Origin: JAWCNN01 sp038848005
Lineage (GTDB): Archaea; Thermoproteota; Bathyarchaeia; Bathyarchaeales; Bathycorpusculaceae
Direction: 5' to 3'
DNA: 64,000 bases
Assembly (NCBI GenBank): GCA_038848005.1
Contig: JAWCNZ010000002.1
Coordinates: 74,914 to 138,913, forward strand
Shown: positions 33,191-42,917 of the stretch, one piece after another
Position numbering within the stretch: the stretch's first letter is position 1
Layout: every line of letters begins with the position of its first letter
Translations under genes and position numbers: made by a program
The notes under the pieces: model-generated
The model's database searches: none
Seen by the model: only the letters and a program-made list of their open reading frames with translations
What the model was told of the DNA's origin: nothing

Positions 33191-33664
33191 TTACACCTTC
33201 ACGTAAACTTTTTCGTTAAAATTCCAAGCCTCTTTTCTTTTTGCAACACGTATCGCCTTTGGAGAGCAGAACCTAGCGCATTGCGGGTCGCCGTCGCAGA
33301 AATCGCATTTCATCGAAATCTTATAGTCCGTGTTAAACCATGGAACAGAAAGCGGACAAGCAACAACGCAAGTTTTACAGCCAATACACCTCATCGGGTT
33401 TATTCGCACCAACCCAGTTTTTTCATCCTTAACTGCAGCTTCGCTTGGACATGCAGCAACGCAAACGGGTTCGTCGCAGTGTTGGCAGCATATAGCCTCA
33501 AACTCGCCTGTTTTCTCGTTGAATTGTATGTGCAAATGCGCCTTTTCCAAACTGAACTGCTTAAAATGGTAGTAGGCACAAGCGATTTCGCAGTAGCGGC
33601 ATCCAGTGCATTTTGAAGGATCGTAAAGAAGGACTTTTTGTTCTTTAACTTCTGCCTTTTGCAT
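33191..33664 (-). CDS. four-cluster ferredoxin (HycB-like)
   Basis: About 157 residues with Cys motifs CTGCRYCEIAC, CCQHCDEPVCVAACP, CIGCKTCVVACP and CDFCDGDPQCARFCSP, the HycB/CooF pattern. It would take electrons to or from the small subunit. ATG at 33664 has GAGGAG at SD distance, so it is preferred over a TTG at 33691. First gene of the five-gene hydrogenase-HdrB operon; a divergent promoter region (33692-33799) separates it from the maturation protease. Confidence 0.9.
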   Translation of the reverse strand: MQKAEVKEQKVLLYDPSKCTGCRYCEIACAYYHFKQFSLEKAHLHIQFNEKTGEFEAICCQHCDEPVCVAACPSEAAVKDEKTGLVRINPMRCIGCKTCVVACPLSVPWFNTDYKISMKCDFCDGDPQCARFCSPKAIRVAKRKEAWNFNEKVYVKV

Positions 33665-33799
33665 TTGCTTCTCCTCGAAGCGGGCCTTCAATTAATTTGA
33701 GGTAAATATGGTTTAAGTTTGAGTTATTTAGCATTTTCCCTTTAAATACCTAAATATTATCCATCAAACTCTTAATTAGGCAAATGAGAGGCAAAACGG

Positions 33800-34300
33800 T
33801 TGACATTGGAAAACACGCTTAAAAAATGGTTGAAGGGATACCGCAAACTTGCGATTTTAGGCGTTGGAAACCCGATGAGGGGCGACGACGCCCTAGGAAT
33901 CGAAATCCTAAAACTCTTAAAAAACAAGGTGCCGAAAAACGTTAAACTAATGAATTGTGAGACAATGCCCGAAAATTTTACTGGAAAAATAAGGCGGTTT
34001 AAACCCTCACATGTTCTATTGATAGACGCAGCACATTTTGGGGCTAAAACGGGTGAGGCAAAACTTTTCATGCCAAAGGAGATTTCGGGTTTAGTTTTGT
34101 CAACACACGCCATGCCCATCAGTCTATTAGCTGAAACCATCCAAAAGAGTGTTGGGGCAAGTGTTATGCTTTTGGGGATACAACCAAAAACCGTAAATTT
34201 TGGAGAGAAACTTTCACCAGAAACTCAAAAAGCAATAGAAGAAACAGCTAAAATCATTGTGGAAATTTTGAAGGAAAACAGCTTTCAATTTGCCAATTAA
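33800..34300 (+). CDS. hydrogenase maturation endopeptidase, second copy
   Basis: 166 residues, same family as 16510-17010: LAILGVGNPMRGDDALGIE, DAAHFGAKTG, LSTHAMPISLLAE. Divergent from the group-4-like hydrogenase operon, which suggests it processes that large subunit; however that subunit ends only 20 residues after its last Cys, so the tail would be short. TTG start at 33800 with GAGAGG upstream. Ends 6 bases from the convergent acyl-CoA synthetase gene. Confidence 0.88.
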   Translation: MTLENTLKKWLKGYRKLAILGVGNPMRGDDALGIEILKLLKNKVPKNVKLMNCETMPENFTGKIRRFKPSHVLLIDAAHFGAKTGEAKLFMPKEISGLVLSTHAMPISLLAETIQKSVGASVMLLGIQPKTVNFGEKLSPETQKAIEETAKIIVEILKENSFQFAN

Positions 34301-34305
34301 AAGCG

Positions 34306-37074
34306 TTATTGACTTAAAGTTTCTTTCTCTTTTAATTGTATTTCTTTGATTTCCGTCTCTTTCACCTCTAAAGAACTGCCCGTTTTTTCTTTAAGGTCAA
34401 GTACAGCTCTGACTAAACCGTCTTCGCCGTATTTAACCGCAAAACCCATTTTCTTAACGAGGTTTATCGCCCTTAAATTGTCTGGAAGCATTAGGCTATA
34501 CAAAGTTTCAACACCCATTTCCCTGCAAATTTCAATCACGTAATCCACCATTTTTGTTCCCAACCCTAAACCTTGCCATGGATCAGCCACGATAAACGCT
34601 ATTTCACCGCTTTTCTTGTCTGGCTCCAAAATCACCCTTGTTACGCCAAGTATTTTTCTCTGTCCATTCTCGGTTAATTCGGCTATGATGGCTATTTCCC
34701 TATCGTAGTCAATGTTGCAGTACCTAACACGTATCTCGTGGGGTGTATCCTTAATTATTTGGAAGAAACGGTAACGTATTGATTCCTCAGAGAAGTTCCT
34801 GAACATTTCCAGCCATAAAGGCTCGTCTTCGGGTTTTATTGGTCTAAGCAAAACTTGGCGGCCATCCCGCATTCTCCATAAAGTTTCATATTTTTTGGGG
34901 TATGGGTGTATCACCAAATGCTTGTAAGGCTCAATTTTTCTAAATACTTTCTCTTTATCAACAAATATTCTGGCGTCCACTATTACGGCGTCTTTTTCGT
35001 CTATGAGCAACGGGTTAATGTCCACCTCTTTGATTTGCGGAAAATCTATGAGCAACTGGGAAAAGCGAACAATTAACTCCTCTAGAAGCTTTATGTTCGC
35101 TGGCGGCATGTTTCTGTAACCTTTTAGAAGTTGGTAAACTTTTGTTTCTTCCATAAGCCTTTTAGCCAATGTCTGATTTAACGGTGGAAGCCCCACTGAA
35201 AAGTCTTTGAACAGCTCCACGCCCACGCCGCCCATTCCAAAAAGAATAATTGGACCAAAAATCAAGTCAGTTTTCGCGCCGATTATCACTTCATAACAGC
35301 GTTTTTTCACCATTGGTTGAATTGCAACGCCCAAAATTTCCACGTCTGGGTTTCGTGCCTTAGCGCGCTCTATAAGACTGTTAAAGGCTTCCTTAAGTTC
35401 AAATTCAGAATTTATGTCGAGAATTACGCCGCCAACGTCGGTTTTATGGGTTATTTGAGGCGACAAAATTTTGAGGGCAACTGGATAACCAACATACCGA
35501 GCCGCTGCCAAGGCTTCGTCAAGCGTTTCCGCCATAAACGTTTTCACAACTGGAAAATTATAATATTCCAAAAGTTTTATGGCTTCAACAGCATTTAAAA
35601 GTTCACGGTTTTCCAAAGCGGCTTTTCTTAATATTGCTATTATGGGCTGTTTCGGCGGAGCGACGTCCACGGGCAATTCTTCTGGCGTTTCATAAAGCAA
35701 CTCCAAATTCCGCTTGTACTGGTACATGTAAATGTATGTTTTAACAGCTTGTTCTGGAGTGGCATACGTGGGAAATCCATTTTGGTTAAGAATTTCATTT
35801 GCCTTTTCCACAGCCTTGCCGCCCATAAAAGAAGTTAGAATAGTCTTACTTTGGTAACCTTTGTCTTTACATATTTTAACTATACTTTTTGCAATTTCAC
35901 ATGGCTCTGCTACAGCTTGAGCGGTATATATAATTAGTATGCCATCTACGTTTTCATCTTCAAGGCAGGATTCTAAAGCAGCTTTGTAGCGTTCGCCATT
36001 AGCGTCTCCTAAAATGTCAATGGGGTTTCCCCTACTCCAATAATGCGGCAAAATGCTATTCAAATATTCAATTGTTTTTTGGCTAAGCACCGCAAGTTTC
36101 CCACCTCTGGCTATAAGGGAGTCTACAGCCATAATAGCGGGTCCACCAGCATTTGTTATTATGGCAAGGTTCGGTCCTTTAGGCAATGGTTGCATGCCTA
36201 AGACTTCAGCACAGTTAAACAAGTCAGCGATTTCTTCAACCCTAACTATTCCTGCACGTTTGAAAGCTGCATCGTAAACTGTGTCTTCACCAGTCAAGGC
36301 GCCAGTGTGGCTGGACGCTGCTTTTGCACTTTCAGCGTATTTGCCAGCTTTAACCACAATTATCGGTTTGGTTCTTGCAAAATGCCGAGCAGCGCTTAAA
36401 AATTTTCTTGCATCCGTCAACCCTTCTATATACATTAAAATGCTTTTAGTTTCTGGGTCTGTACCAAAATAATCAATTAAATCGCCGAAATCCACATCCA
36501 CCATTGAACCAACTGAAACGAAATTGCTGAAGCCGATGTTTTCTTGAATAGCCCAGTCAAGTATGGCAGCGCCTAAAGCTCCAGATTGACTTATAAAAGC
36601 TATTTTGCCAGGTTTTGGCATCTTGTTTACGAATGTTGCGTTGAGGTTAATGCTTGGACGTATAATGCCTAAACAGTTAGGTCCAATTATGCGTAGGTCA
36701 TACCTATTTTTTATTTTGAGGATTTCATCTTCTAAGGCTTTGCCTTCCGCTCCTATTTCTTTAAAGCCTGCACTTATTATGATTATGCCCTTTACTCCAG
36801 CTTTGCCGCATTGCTCCACAATTTCAGGAACCGTTTTTGCTGGAGTGGCAATTATTGCAAGGTCAACGGATTCTGGAACTTGCCCTATAAACTGATAAGC
36901 TTTTAAACCCAAAATTTCAGTTTTGCGAATGTTAACTGGATAAACTTTTCCGTTAAAGTTTGAATCAACAAAATTTTTCATTAACGCATAACCAACACTA
37001 CCTTCTTCATCGCTTGCACCGATTATCGCCACGCTTTTAGGATTGAAAATCCTGTCAAGATGCTTGGTTACCAA
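34306..37074 (-). CDS. ADP-forming acyl-CoA synthetase fused to GNAT domain
   Basis: 922 residues. Order: CoA-binding Rossmann domain (IFNPKSVAIIGASDEEGSVG), succinyl-CoA-ligase-like domains with the catalytic His in AASSHTGALTGED, ATP-grasp (VALKILSPQITHKTDVGGV), then a C-terminal GNAT domain (from about 720; IAFIVADPWQGLGLGTKMVDY). The ADP-forming family makes ATP from acetyl- or acyl-CoA; GNAT-tailed members include the protein acetyltransferase Pat, in which the synthetase part may be regulatory. Here the active-site His is kept. C-terminal tail is Lys/Glu rich. Single gene with its own upstream region shared with the thioredoxin reductase gene. Confidence 0.9.
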   Translation of the reverse strand: MVTKHLDRIFNPKSVAIIGASDEEGSVGYALMKNFVDSNFNGKVYPVNIRKTEILGLKAYQFIGQVPESVDLAIIATPAKTVPEIVEQCGKAGVKGIIIISAGFKEIGAEGKALEDEILKIKNRYDLRIIGPNCLGIIRPSINLNATFVNKMPKPGKIAFISQSGALGAAILDWAIQENIGFSNFVSVGSMVDVDFGDLIDYFGTDPETKSILMYIEGLTDARKFLSAARHFARTKPIIVVKAGKYAESAKAASSHTGALTGEDTVYDAAFKRAGIVRVEEIADLFNCAEVLGMQPLPKGPNLAIITNAGGPAIMAVDSLIARGGKLAVLSQKTIEYLNSILPHYWSRGNPIDILGDANGERYKAALESCLEDENVDGILIIYTAQAVAEPCEIAKSIVKICKDKGYQSKTILTSFMGGKAVEKANEILNQNGFPTYATPEQAVKTYIYMYQYKRNLELLYETPEELPVDVAPPKQPIIAILRKAALENRELLNAVEAIKLLEYYNFPVVKTFMAETLDEALAAARYVGYPVALKILSPQITHKTDVGGVILDINSEFELKEAFNSLIERAKARNPDVEILGVAIQPMVKKRCYEVIIGAKTDLIFGPIILFGMGGVGVELFKDFSVGLPPLNQTLAKRLMEETKVYQLLKGYRNMPPANIKLLEELIVRFSQLLIDFPQIKEVDINPLLIDEKDAVIVDARIFVDKEKVFRKIEPYKHLVIHPYPKKYETLWRMRDGRQVLLRPIKPEDEPLWLEMFRNFSEESIRYRFFQIIKDTPHEIRVRYCNIDYDREIAIIAELTENGQRKILGVTRVILEPDKKSGEIAFIVADPWQGLGLGTKMVDYVIEICREMGVETLYSLMLPDNLRAINLVKKMGFAVKYGEDGLVRAVLDLKEKTGSSLEVKETEIKEIQLKEKETLSQ

Positions 37075-37210
37075 AGCACATCTTCAAGCGTTCTGACTTT
37101 AAGTGTCAAGATAAACTTTATGGTTTAACAATAAACATTTGCACGTTCAAACTAAAATTAAGAAAAACGCAACGTAACCGATTTAAATGCGAACAAAACA
37201 ATGAAGAAAC

Positions 37211-38146
37211 ATGGAAAGTTGGGATTTAGTAGTCATTGGCGCCGGCGCTGCTGGCTTAGCCGCTGGAATTTACGGCGCAAGAAGCGGATTGAAAACACTT
37301 GTTCTAGAGGAGAAAATAGCCGGAGGCACAGCAGTTAACGCGCCAGTCATTGAGAATTATCCAGGTTTTCAGCGTATAAGCGGAGCTGAACTAACCCAAA
37401 AAATGGCGTTGCAGTCTAAAAGCTCAGGCGCAGTCATTTACGAACTTGAAAAAGCTTTAGGTTTAGATTTAAGAGGCGAGAAAAAACTTGTGAAGACAAA
37501 TAAGGCGGTTTATGAAGCCAAAGCGATTATTATAGCGTCTGGCACAAGTCACCGTGAAATTGGGGTTCCAGGCGAGAGAGAATTTCGCGGAAGAGGCGTA
37601 AGCTACTGTGGAATTTGCGATGGACCGCTTTTTAGGGGTAAACGTGTTTTGGTTGTTGGCGGCGGAAACTCTGCTGTGGTAACAGCCCTTTACTTGGCTG
37701 AAATCGTTTCAGAAGTGAAAATCGCTCACCGCAGAGGCGAGTTCAGAGCGGAAGAAACCCTTGTAAAAGCGTTAAAAGCCAAAAACAACATTGAAATTTT
37801 GTGGAATACGGAAGTTAAGGAAATAAAAGGCGAAAAACTCGTTAACAAAGCTATCGTTTTTAATAACAAAACCATGGAAACCAAAGAGCTTGCCGTGGAT
37901 GGCGTATTCGTCCAAGTTGGAGAAATCCCCAACAGTCAATTAGCCAAAGACGCAGGCGTGGAAGTTGACAAGGAAGGCTATATCATAGTTGATGTTCGCC
38001 AAAGAACAAATTTGGCTGGAGTTTACGCTGCAGGCGATGTTACAAACCACCCAGTTAAACAAATTGGAACAGCCGTGGGTCAAGGGATAACAGCAGCGCT
38101 TGAGGCTTACGGCTACATCAAACGTCCATACTACTACAAAGAATAA
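37211..38146 (+). CDS. trxB: thioredoxin reductase-like flavoprotein
   Basis: 311 residues. FAD motif VIGAGAAGLAAGIYGARSG, redox-active YCGICDGP (CxxC) and NADP motif VVGGGNSAVVTALY with the Arg pair of HRRGEFRAE, then the FAD motif YAAGDVTN. Reduces thioredoxin or a related thiol carrier. A thioredoxin gene is not adjacent. 91 bases before nfnA on the same strand, so a shared thiol/NADPH role is possible. Confidence 0.9.
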   Translation: MESWDLVVIGAGAAGLAAGIYGARSGLKTLVLEEKIAGGTAVNAPVIENYPGFQRISGAELTQKMALQSKSSGAVIYELEKALGLDLRGEKKLVKTNKAVYEAKAIIIASGTSHREIGVPGEREFRGRGVSYCGICDGPLFRGKRVLVVGGGNSAVVTALYLAEIVSEVKIAHRRGEFRAEETLVKALKAKNNIEILWNTEVKEIKGEKLVNKAIVFNNKTMETKELAVDGVFVQVGEIPNSQLAKDAGVEVDKEGYIIVDVRQRTNLAGVYAAGDVTNHPVKQIGTAVGQGITAALEAYGYIKRPYYYKE

Positions 38147-38237
38147 TCATCAACAATTTTACGGAAATTATAAAGCAAATTTTATATCTCTAATTACGCT
38201 CAAATTTCGCTTTCCATCCAACTTCGAAGGCTTTGAA

Positions 38238-39080
38238 ATGCACAAAATAGTCAAAAAAAGGGAATTAGCTCCAAACATTAAACTAGTTGAGATTTCAGCC
38301 CCGGAAATAGCTGAAAAAGCTCAGCCTGGACAATTTGTTATTTTGCGTGTGGATGAAAAGGGGGAGCGTTTTCCCTTGACACTTGTGGATTGGGATAGGC
38401 GAAAGGGAACGATAACGCTGATTTTTTTAGAAGTTGGGGTTTCAACAAAAAAGCTTGGAACGCTTAAAGAAGGCGATACCATATTGGATGCGGCTGGTCC
38501 GCTTGGAAATCCAAGTGAAATAAAGAATTATGGCTTGGTAAGTGTTGTGGGCGGAGGCGTTGGCACGGCTTCCGCTTATCCCATAGCACGAGCGCTTAAA
38601 GAGGTTGGCAACAAAGTTATTTCCATAATAGGCGCAAAAACAGCCGAATTGTTAATACTTGAAAATGAAGTGAGGAAAGTTTCGGATGAGCTTCACATTT
38701 CCACAGATGACGGAACGAAGGGGCAGAAGGGTTTTGTCAGCGACGTTTTAAAAATGCTGATTCAAAAGGGATATGGCTTTAACCTTGTGTATGCGATTGG
38801 ACCCGCCGTTATGATGCGTGCAGTCGCCGAAGTGACAAGACCGTACGGCATTAAAACCATTGCAAGTTTAAACTCGATAATGGTTGATGGAATGGGCATG
38901 TGCGGCGCTTGCAGAGTCACAGTCAGCGGCAAAACAAAATTTGCATGCGTGGACGGACCAGAATTTGATGCGCATAAGGTGGATTTTGGAGAGTTGATTA
39001 AGAGACAGATGAGTTTCCTTGCAGAGGAGAAAAAGGCTTTAGAAAACTGGGAACGTAGGAGGCGCATGTCAAGTGAGTGA
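38238..39080 (+). CDS. nfnA: NfnA-like ferredoxin-NADP reductase alpha subunit
   Basis: 280 residues: FAD domain (AQPGQFVILRVDEKGERFPLTLVD, RxxSxT-like FAD site), NAD(P) domain (VVGGGVGTASAYPIARAL) and a C-terminal [2Fe-2S] motif (DGMGMCGACRVTVSGKTKFACVDGPEFDAH). It is the small subunit of Nfn, the electron-bifurcating NADH-dependent ferredoxin:NADP oxidoreductase. ATG at 38238 gives the family N-terminus (HKIVKKREL). Overlaps nfnB by 8 bases. Confidence 0.93.
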   Translation: MHKIVKKRELAPNIKLVEISAPEIAEKAQPGQFVILRVDEKGERFPLTLVDWDRRKGTITLIFLEVGVSTKKLGTLKEGDTILDAAGPLGNPSEIKNYGLVSVVGGGVGTASAYPIARALKEVGNKVISIIGAKTAELLILENEVRKVSDELHISTDDGTKGQKGFVSDVLKMLIQKGYGFNLVYAIGPAVMMRAVAEVTRPYGIKTIASLNSIMVDGMGMCGACRVTVSGKTKFACVDGPEFDAHKVDFGELIKRQMSFLAEEKKALENWERRRRMSSE

Positions 39081-40482
39081 AGCGTCCGCTAAACCGAAAA
39101 TTCAAAAGAAATCCGTGTCCATACCAAAACAAGACCCGAAAGTTAGAGTGAAAAATTTCGACGAGGTTGCGTTGGGTTATACGGAAGAGCAAGCATTAGC
39201 CGAAGCCAACAGATGCCTACAATGCAAAAACGCTCCATGCGTGAGAGGCTGTCCAGTTGAAATTGACATTCCCGCCTTCATCAAACTTTTAAGGGAGAAA
39301 AAATTTGACGAAGCAATAAAGAAAATTAAGGAGAAAAACAGTCTTCCAGCAATTTGCGGACGCGTTTGCCCCCAAGAGGAACAATGCCAAAAACAATGCA
39401 CTTTGGGCAAGGTGGGTGACCCCGTAAGTATAGGACGCCTAGAAAGGTTCGTTGCAGACTGGGAAAGGCAGAGAGGCTTTAACATTCCGGAAAAACCGCC
39501 TTCGACTGGTAGAAAAGTTGCGGTTATAGGCGCTGGTCCAGCTGGGCTGACGGTGGCTGCCGACCTTGCCAAACTTGGACATGAAGTTGTAATTTTTGAG
39601 GCTTTGCACCTTCCAGGTGGAGTGCTTATTTATGGAATTCCAGAGTTTCGTTTGCCGAAAAGCATTGTGCAAGCAGAAGTTGAATACATAAAAAGGCTTG
39701 GCGTTCAAATCCGCCTAAACCACCTTATTGGGAGAACATACACGATTCCTGAACTGCTTAAGCGTGGTTTTGACGCTGTTTTCATAGGGACAGGCGCTGG
39801 TTTACCGCAGTTTTTGGGGGTGCCTGGCGAAAATTTAGGCGGAATATACTCTGCTAACGAGTTTCTGATTAGGGTTAACCTAATGAAGGCTTACAAGTTT
39901 CCAGAGTATGACACGCCGATAAAAGTTGGCGAAAAAGTTGTGGTTATAGGCGCTGGCAACGTGGCTATGGACTCTGCAAGGTCAGCTTTACGCTTAGGCG
40001 CAGAACAAGTCACCATAGTTTATCGCCGTTCAAGGGAGGAAATGCCCGCACGCAAAGAGGAAATAGAAAACGCCGAAGAAGAAGGCGTAAAATTCCAGTT
40101 TTTAACTGCTCCCACACGGTTCATCGGCGACGAGAAAGGCTGGGTTAAACAGATGGAATGCATCCGCATGGAGCTTGGACCGCCAGACGAAAGCGGAAGA
40201 CGCAAGCCCATCCCAATAAAAGGCTCAGAATTCCTCATGGACACGGACACCGTTATCATCGCAATTGGACGCACGCCAAACCCAATAATCCAACGCACAA
40301 CAGAAGGTTTAGCGGTCACCAAATATGGGACAGTAGTGACCGACGAAAACGGCAAAACAAACCTTGAAGGCGTTTACGCAGGCGGAGACATCGTAACAGG
40401 CGAAGCAACCGTCATAAGCGCCATGGGCGCAGGCAAAAAAGCAGCAAAAGCAATACACGAATACCTAATGAGCAAAAGATAG
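39073..40482 (+). CDS. nfnB: NfnB-like FAD/NADPH subunit
   Basis: 469 residues. N-terminal Fe-S domain (CLQCKNAPCVRGCP, CGRVCPQEEQCQKQC), FAD motif VIGAGPAGLTVAADLA, NADP motif VIGAGNVAMDSARSA with YRRSREEMPAR and FAD motif YAGGDIVTG. Standard length for NfnB/GltD. With NfnA it would convert NADH, ferredoxin and NADPH reversibly. It differs from the relative at 25103 by lacking the C-terminal ferredoxin domains. Confidence 0.94.
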   Translation: MSEASAKPKIQKKSVSIPKQDPKVRVKNFDEVALGYTEEQALAEANRCLQCKNAPCVRGCPVEIDIPAFIKLLREKKFDEAIKKIKEKNSLPAICGRVCPQEEQCQKQCTLGKVGDPVSIGRLERFVADWERQRGFNIPEKPPSTGRKVAVIGAGPAGLTVAADLAKLGHEVVIFEALHLPGGVLIYGIPEFRLPKSIVQAEVEYIKRLGVQIRLNHLIGRTYTIPELLKRGFDAVFIGTGAGLPQFLGVPGENLGGIYSANEFLIRVNLMKAYKFPEYDTPIKVGEKVVVIGAGNVAMDSARSALRLGAEQVTIVYRRSREEMPARKEEIENAEEEGVKFQFLTAPTRFIGDEKGWVKQMECIRMELGPPDESGRRKPIPIKGSEFLMDTDTVIIAIGRTPNPIIQRTTEGLAVTKYGTVVTDENGKTNLEGVYAGGDIVTGEATVISAMGAGKKAAKAIHEYLMSKR

Positions 40483-40581
40483 CCAATTTTCTTTATCTTT
40501 ATGAACCAATGTTGGCGTACGTCCCCATAATAGAAACGTTTATGCTCAGCTATTTCGATGACGAACATTTAACATTAAGAG

Positions 40582-42870
40582 ATGGCTAATGTGCGTGTGA
40601 AAATTAACGTTACGGGCATCGTGCAAGGCGTGGGTTTTCGCCCTTTCGTTTATCGGACGGCGATAAAAAACGGTTTGAAGGGCTACGTTAGAAATAGGGG
40701 CGACGCTGGAGTGGAAATTCTCGTTGAAGGCGAAGAGGGAAAAATTCGAAATTTCCTGCGTGATTTGAGGGAGAAGAAGCCTCCGCTTGCGCAAATACAC
40801 GAAGTTTTTGTGACGGAACTGAAAGGCGGAAACGGGCAAACGGAATTTACGATTTATAAAAGTTCAGAGGAAACGGAGCTTTCGGGTTCGGTTATTCCTC
40901 CAGACATAGCCATGTGCAACGAATGCCTAAAAGAGCTTAGAAACCCAGCTAATCCCAGACATGAATATTTTTTCATTACATGCACGGATTGCGGTCCAAG
41001 GTACACGATTATTGAGAAGTTGCCTTATGACCGTGAAAACACGACGATGTGTGAGTTTGCAATGTGCAGTTTCTGCAAAAGCGAGTACGCAGACCCTTTG
41101 AATAGGCGTTTCCACGCGCAGACGGTTGCTTGTCCAAAATGTGGACCAAAAGCGTATTTAACAACAAGCCGAGGCGAGTTGGTTGAATGTAAAAATCCAA
41201 TTTGGGAAGCTGGCAAGCTTATCGCTGAGGGTTTTATAGTTGCCATTAAAGGTTATGGCGGCTTTCACGTTGCCGCTTCCACGCTGAAGGATGAACCGCT
41301 GGTTAGGCTTAGAAAAGCTAAGCATAGAAGCCAAAAACCTTTCGCCATTATGGCTCGAAATTTAGAAGCCACTAAAACTTTTGCTGAAGTAAACGAAAAA
41401 GAAGCTGAGCTTCTGACTTCTTATGCTCGCCCCATTGTTCTATTGAATAAAAGCCGTGGCTATTACCTTTCAAGTTTGGTTGCGCCGGGTTTGCATAACG
41501 TAGGCGTGATGTTGCCGTACACGGGCTTGCATTACATGCTTTTTGACTGCGTGGACGAGCCAGCGTTTGTTATGACAAGCGCTAACCCGCCAAACCAGCC
41601 GATAATAAAGGACAACGAAGAAGCCTTGCAAATGCTCGGCGGAACTGTTGACTATTTCTTGTTTCATAACCGCCGAATAGCCCACAGATGCGACGACTCG
41701 GTTGTGCGGTTGCATGGCGAAAACACGGTTTTTATAAGGCGTTCACGGGGGTATGCGCCGGCGCCGATAATGCTTAAAGAAAAAGCTGGGCGTTGTGTTG
41801 TTGGTTTAGGCGGAGAACTTAACAACACCGCCTGCGTCTTGCTTGGTGATAAAGCCTTTATTTCCCAGCATATAGGCGATGTGGAAAACGTTGAAACAAG
41901 AAATTTTTTGGAAAATGCAACAAAACACTTAATCCACCTAACAAACAGCAAAGTTGAGGCTGTTGTATGTGATTTGCATCCGAAATTTACGACTACAATG
42001 CTTGCCAAAGAATTAGCTGAAAAAACTGGTTGGCAACTAATCCAAGTTCAACATCACTATGCGCATGTTGCCGCTTTAATGGCTGAGTATGGCGTTAAAG
42101 AAATTGTGGGCGTATGCTGTGACGGTTACGGGTATGGCGTTGATGGCGAAGCATGGGGAGGCGAAGTGTTAATCTGCACATGGGAATCTACAAGCTTTAG
42201 AAGGGCGGCTCATCTCGAAAAACAGCCGTTGCTTGGCGGAGACTTGGCTACACGCTATCCGCTGAGGATAGCCGCTGGAATACTCCACAAAAAAGTAAAT
42301 GTAAAAGATTGGCTCACACAAAATAAAGCCCATTTTCCACACGGCGAAAAAGAAATTCAAATAATCCTTCAGCAACTAGAAAAAAGCCGCAACACAATTG
42401 AAACATCAAGTTGCGGAAGAGTTTTGGACGCTGTTGCCGCTGTTTTAGGCGTATGCTACGAACGTACATATGAGGGTGAACCAGCCATGAAACTTGAATC
42501 CACCGCCATAAAAGGCAAAGACACGCTGAAACTTGAACCCATAATAAAGGGCAATATGCTAAACACAACGGAGTTGCTTTTGGAAATTTTTGAAAGAAGA
42601 GAAAAAGAAGCCAAAGAAGATTTGGCTTTTTCCGCTCATGTTTACTTAGCCAAGGGTTTAGCCACCATAGCCATAGAAAAGGCATATGAAAACAACATTA
42701 AAAATGTGGGGTTTACTGGTGGAACGGCGTGCAACCAAATATTGACGGCGGTTATGCGGAAGAATATAGAAAAAGCTGGTTTACAGTTTCTTGTCCACAA
42801 AATGGTTCCGCCTGGAGACGGTGGTTCATCTTTTGGACAAGCTGTTGTTGGCGGATTCTCCAATTTTTAA
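40582..42870 (+). CDS. hypF: HypF carbamoyltransferase
   Basis: 762 residues: acylphosphatase domain (GIVQGVGFRPFVYR), four zinc-finger CxxC pairs (CNEC, CTDC, CSFC, CPKC), YrdC-like domain (AIKGYGGFHVAA, KHRSQKPFAIMA), and the C-terminal Kae1-like carbamoyltransferase domain (VQHHYAHVAALMAEY, GFTGGTACNQ). It makes carbamoyl groups for the CN ligands of the Ni-Fe active site. First of hypF-hypC-hypD, serving both hydrogenases in the window. Confidence 0.97.
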   Translation: MANVRVKINVTGIVQGVGFRPFVYRTAIKNGLKGYVRNRGDAGVEILVEGEEGKIRNFLRDLREKKPPLAQIHEVFVTELKGGNGQTEFTIYKSSEETELSGSVIPPDIAMCNECLKELRNPANPRHEYFFITCTDCGPRYTIIEKLPYDRENTTMCEFAMCSFCKSEYADPLNRRFHAQTVACPKCGPKAYLTTSRGELVECKNPIWEAGKLIAEGFIVAIKGYGGFHVAASTLKDEPLVRLRKAKHRSQKPFAIMARNLEATKTFAEVNEKEAELLTSYARPIVLLNKSRGYYLSSLVAPGLHNVGVMLPYTGLHYMLFDCVDEPAFVMTSANPPNQPIIKDNEEALQMLGGTVDYFLFHNRRIAHRCDDSVVRLHGENTVFIRRSRGYAPAPIMLKEKAGRCVVGLGGELNNTACVLLGDKAFISQHIGDVENVETRNFLENATKHLIHLTNSKVEAVVCDLHPKFTTTMLAKELAEKTGWQLIQVQHHYAHVAALMAEYGVKEIVGVCCDGYGYGVDGEAWGGEVLICTWESTSFRRAAHLEKQPLLGGDLATRYPLRIAAGILHKKVNVKDWLTQNKAHFPHGEKEIQIILQQLEKSRNTIETSSCGRVLDAVAAVLGVCYERTYEGEPAMKLESTAIKGKDTLKLEPIIKGNMLNTTELLLEIFERREKEAKEDLAFSAHVYLAKGLATIAIEKAYENNIKNVGFTGGTACNQILTAVMRKNIEKAGLQFLVHKMVPPGDGGSSFGQAVVGGFSNF

Positions 42871-42917
42871 AACCATAACTATTTATTGCCGTGTTTTCCT
42901 TGTAGCTTAGATAAGCG

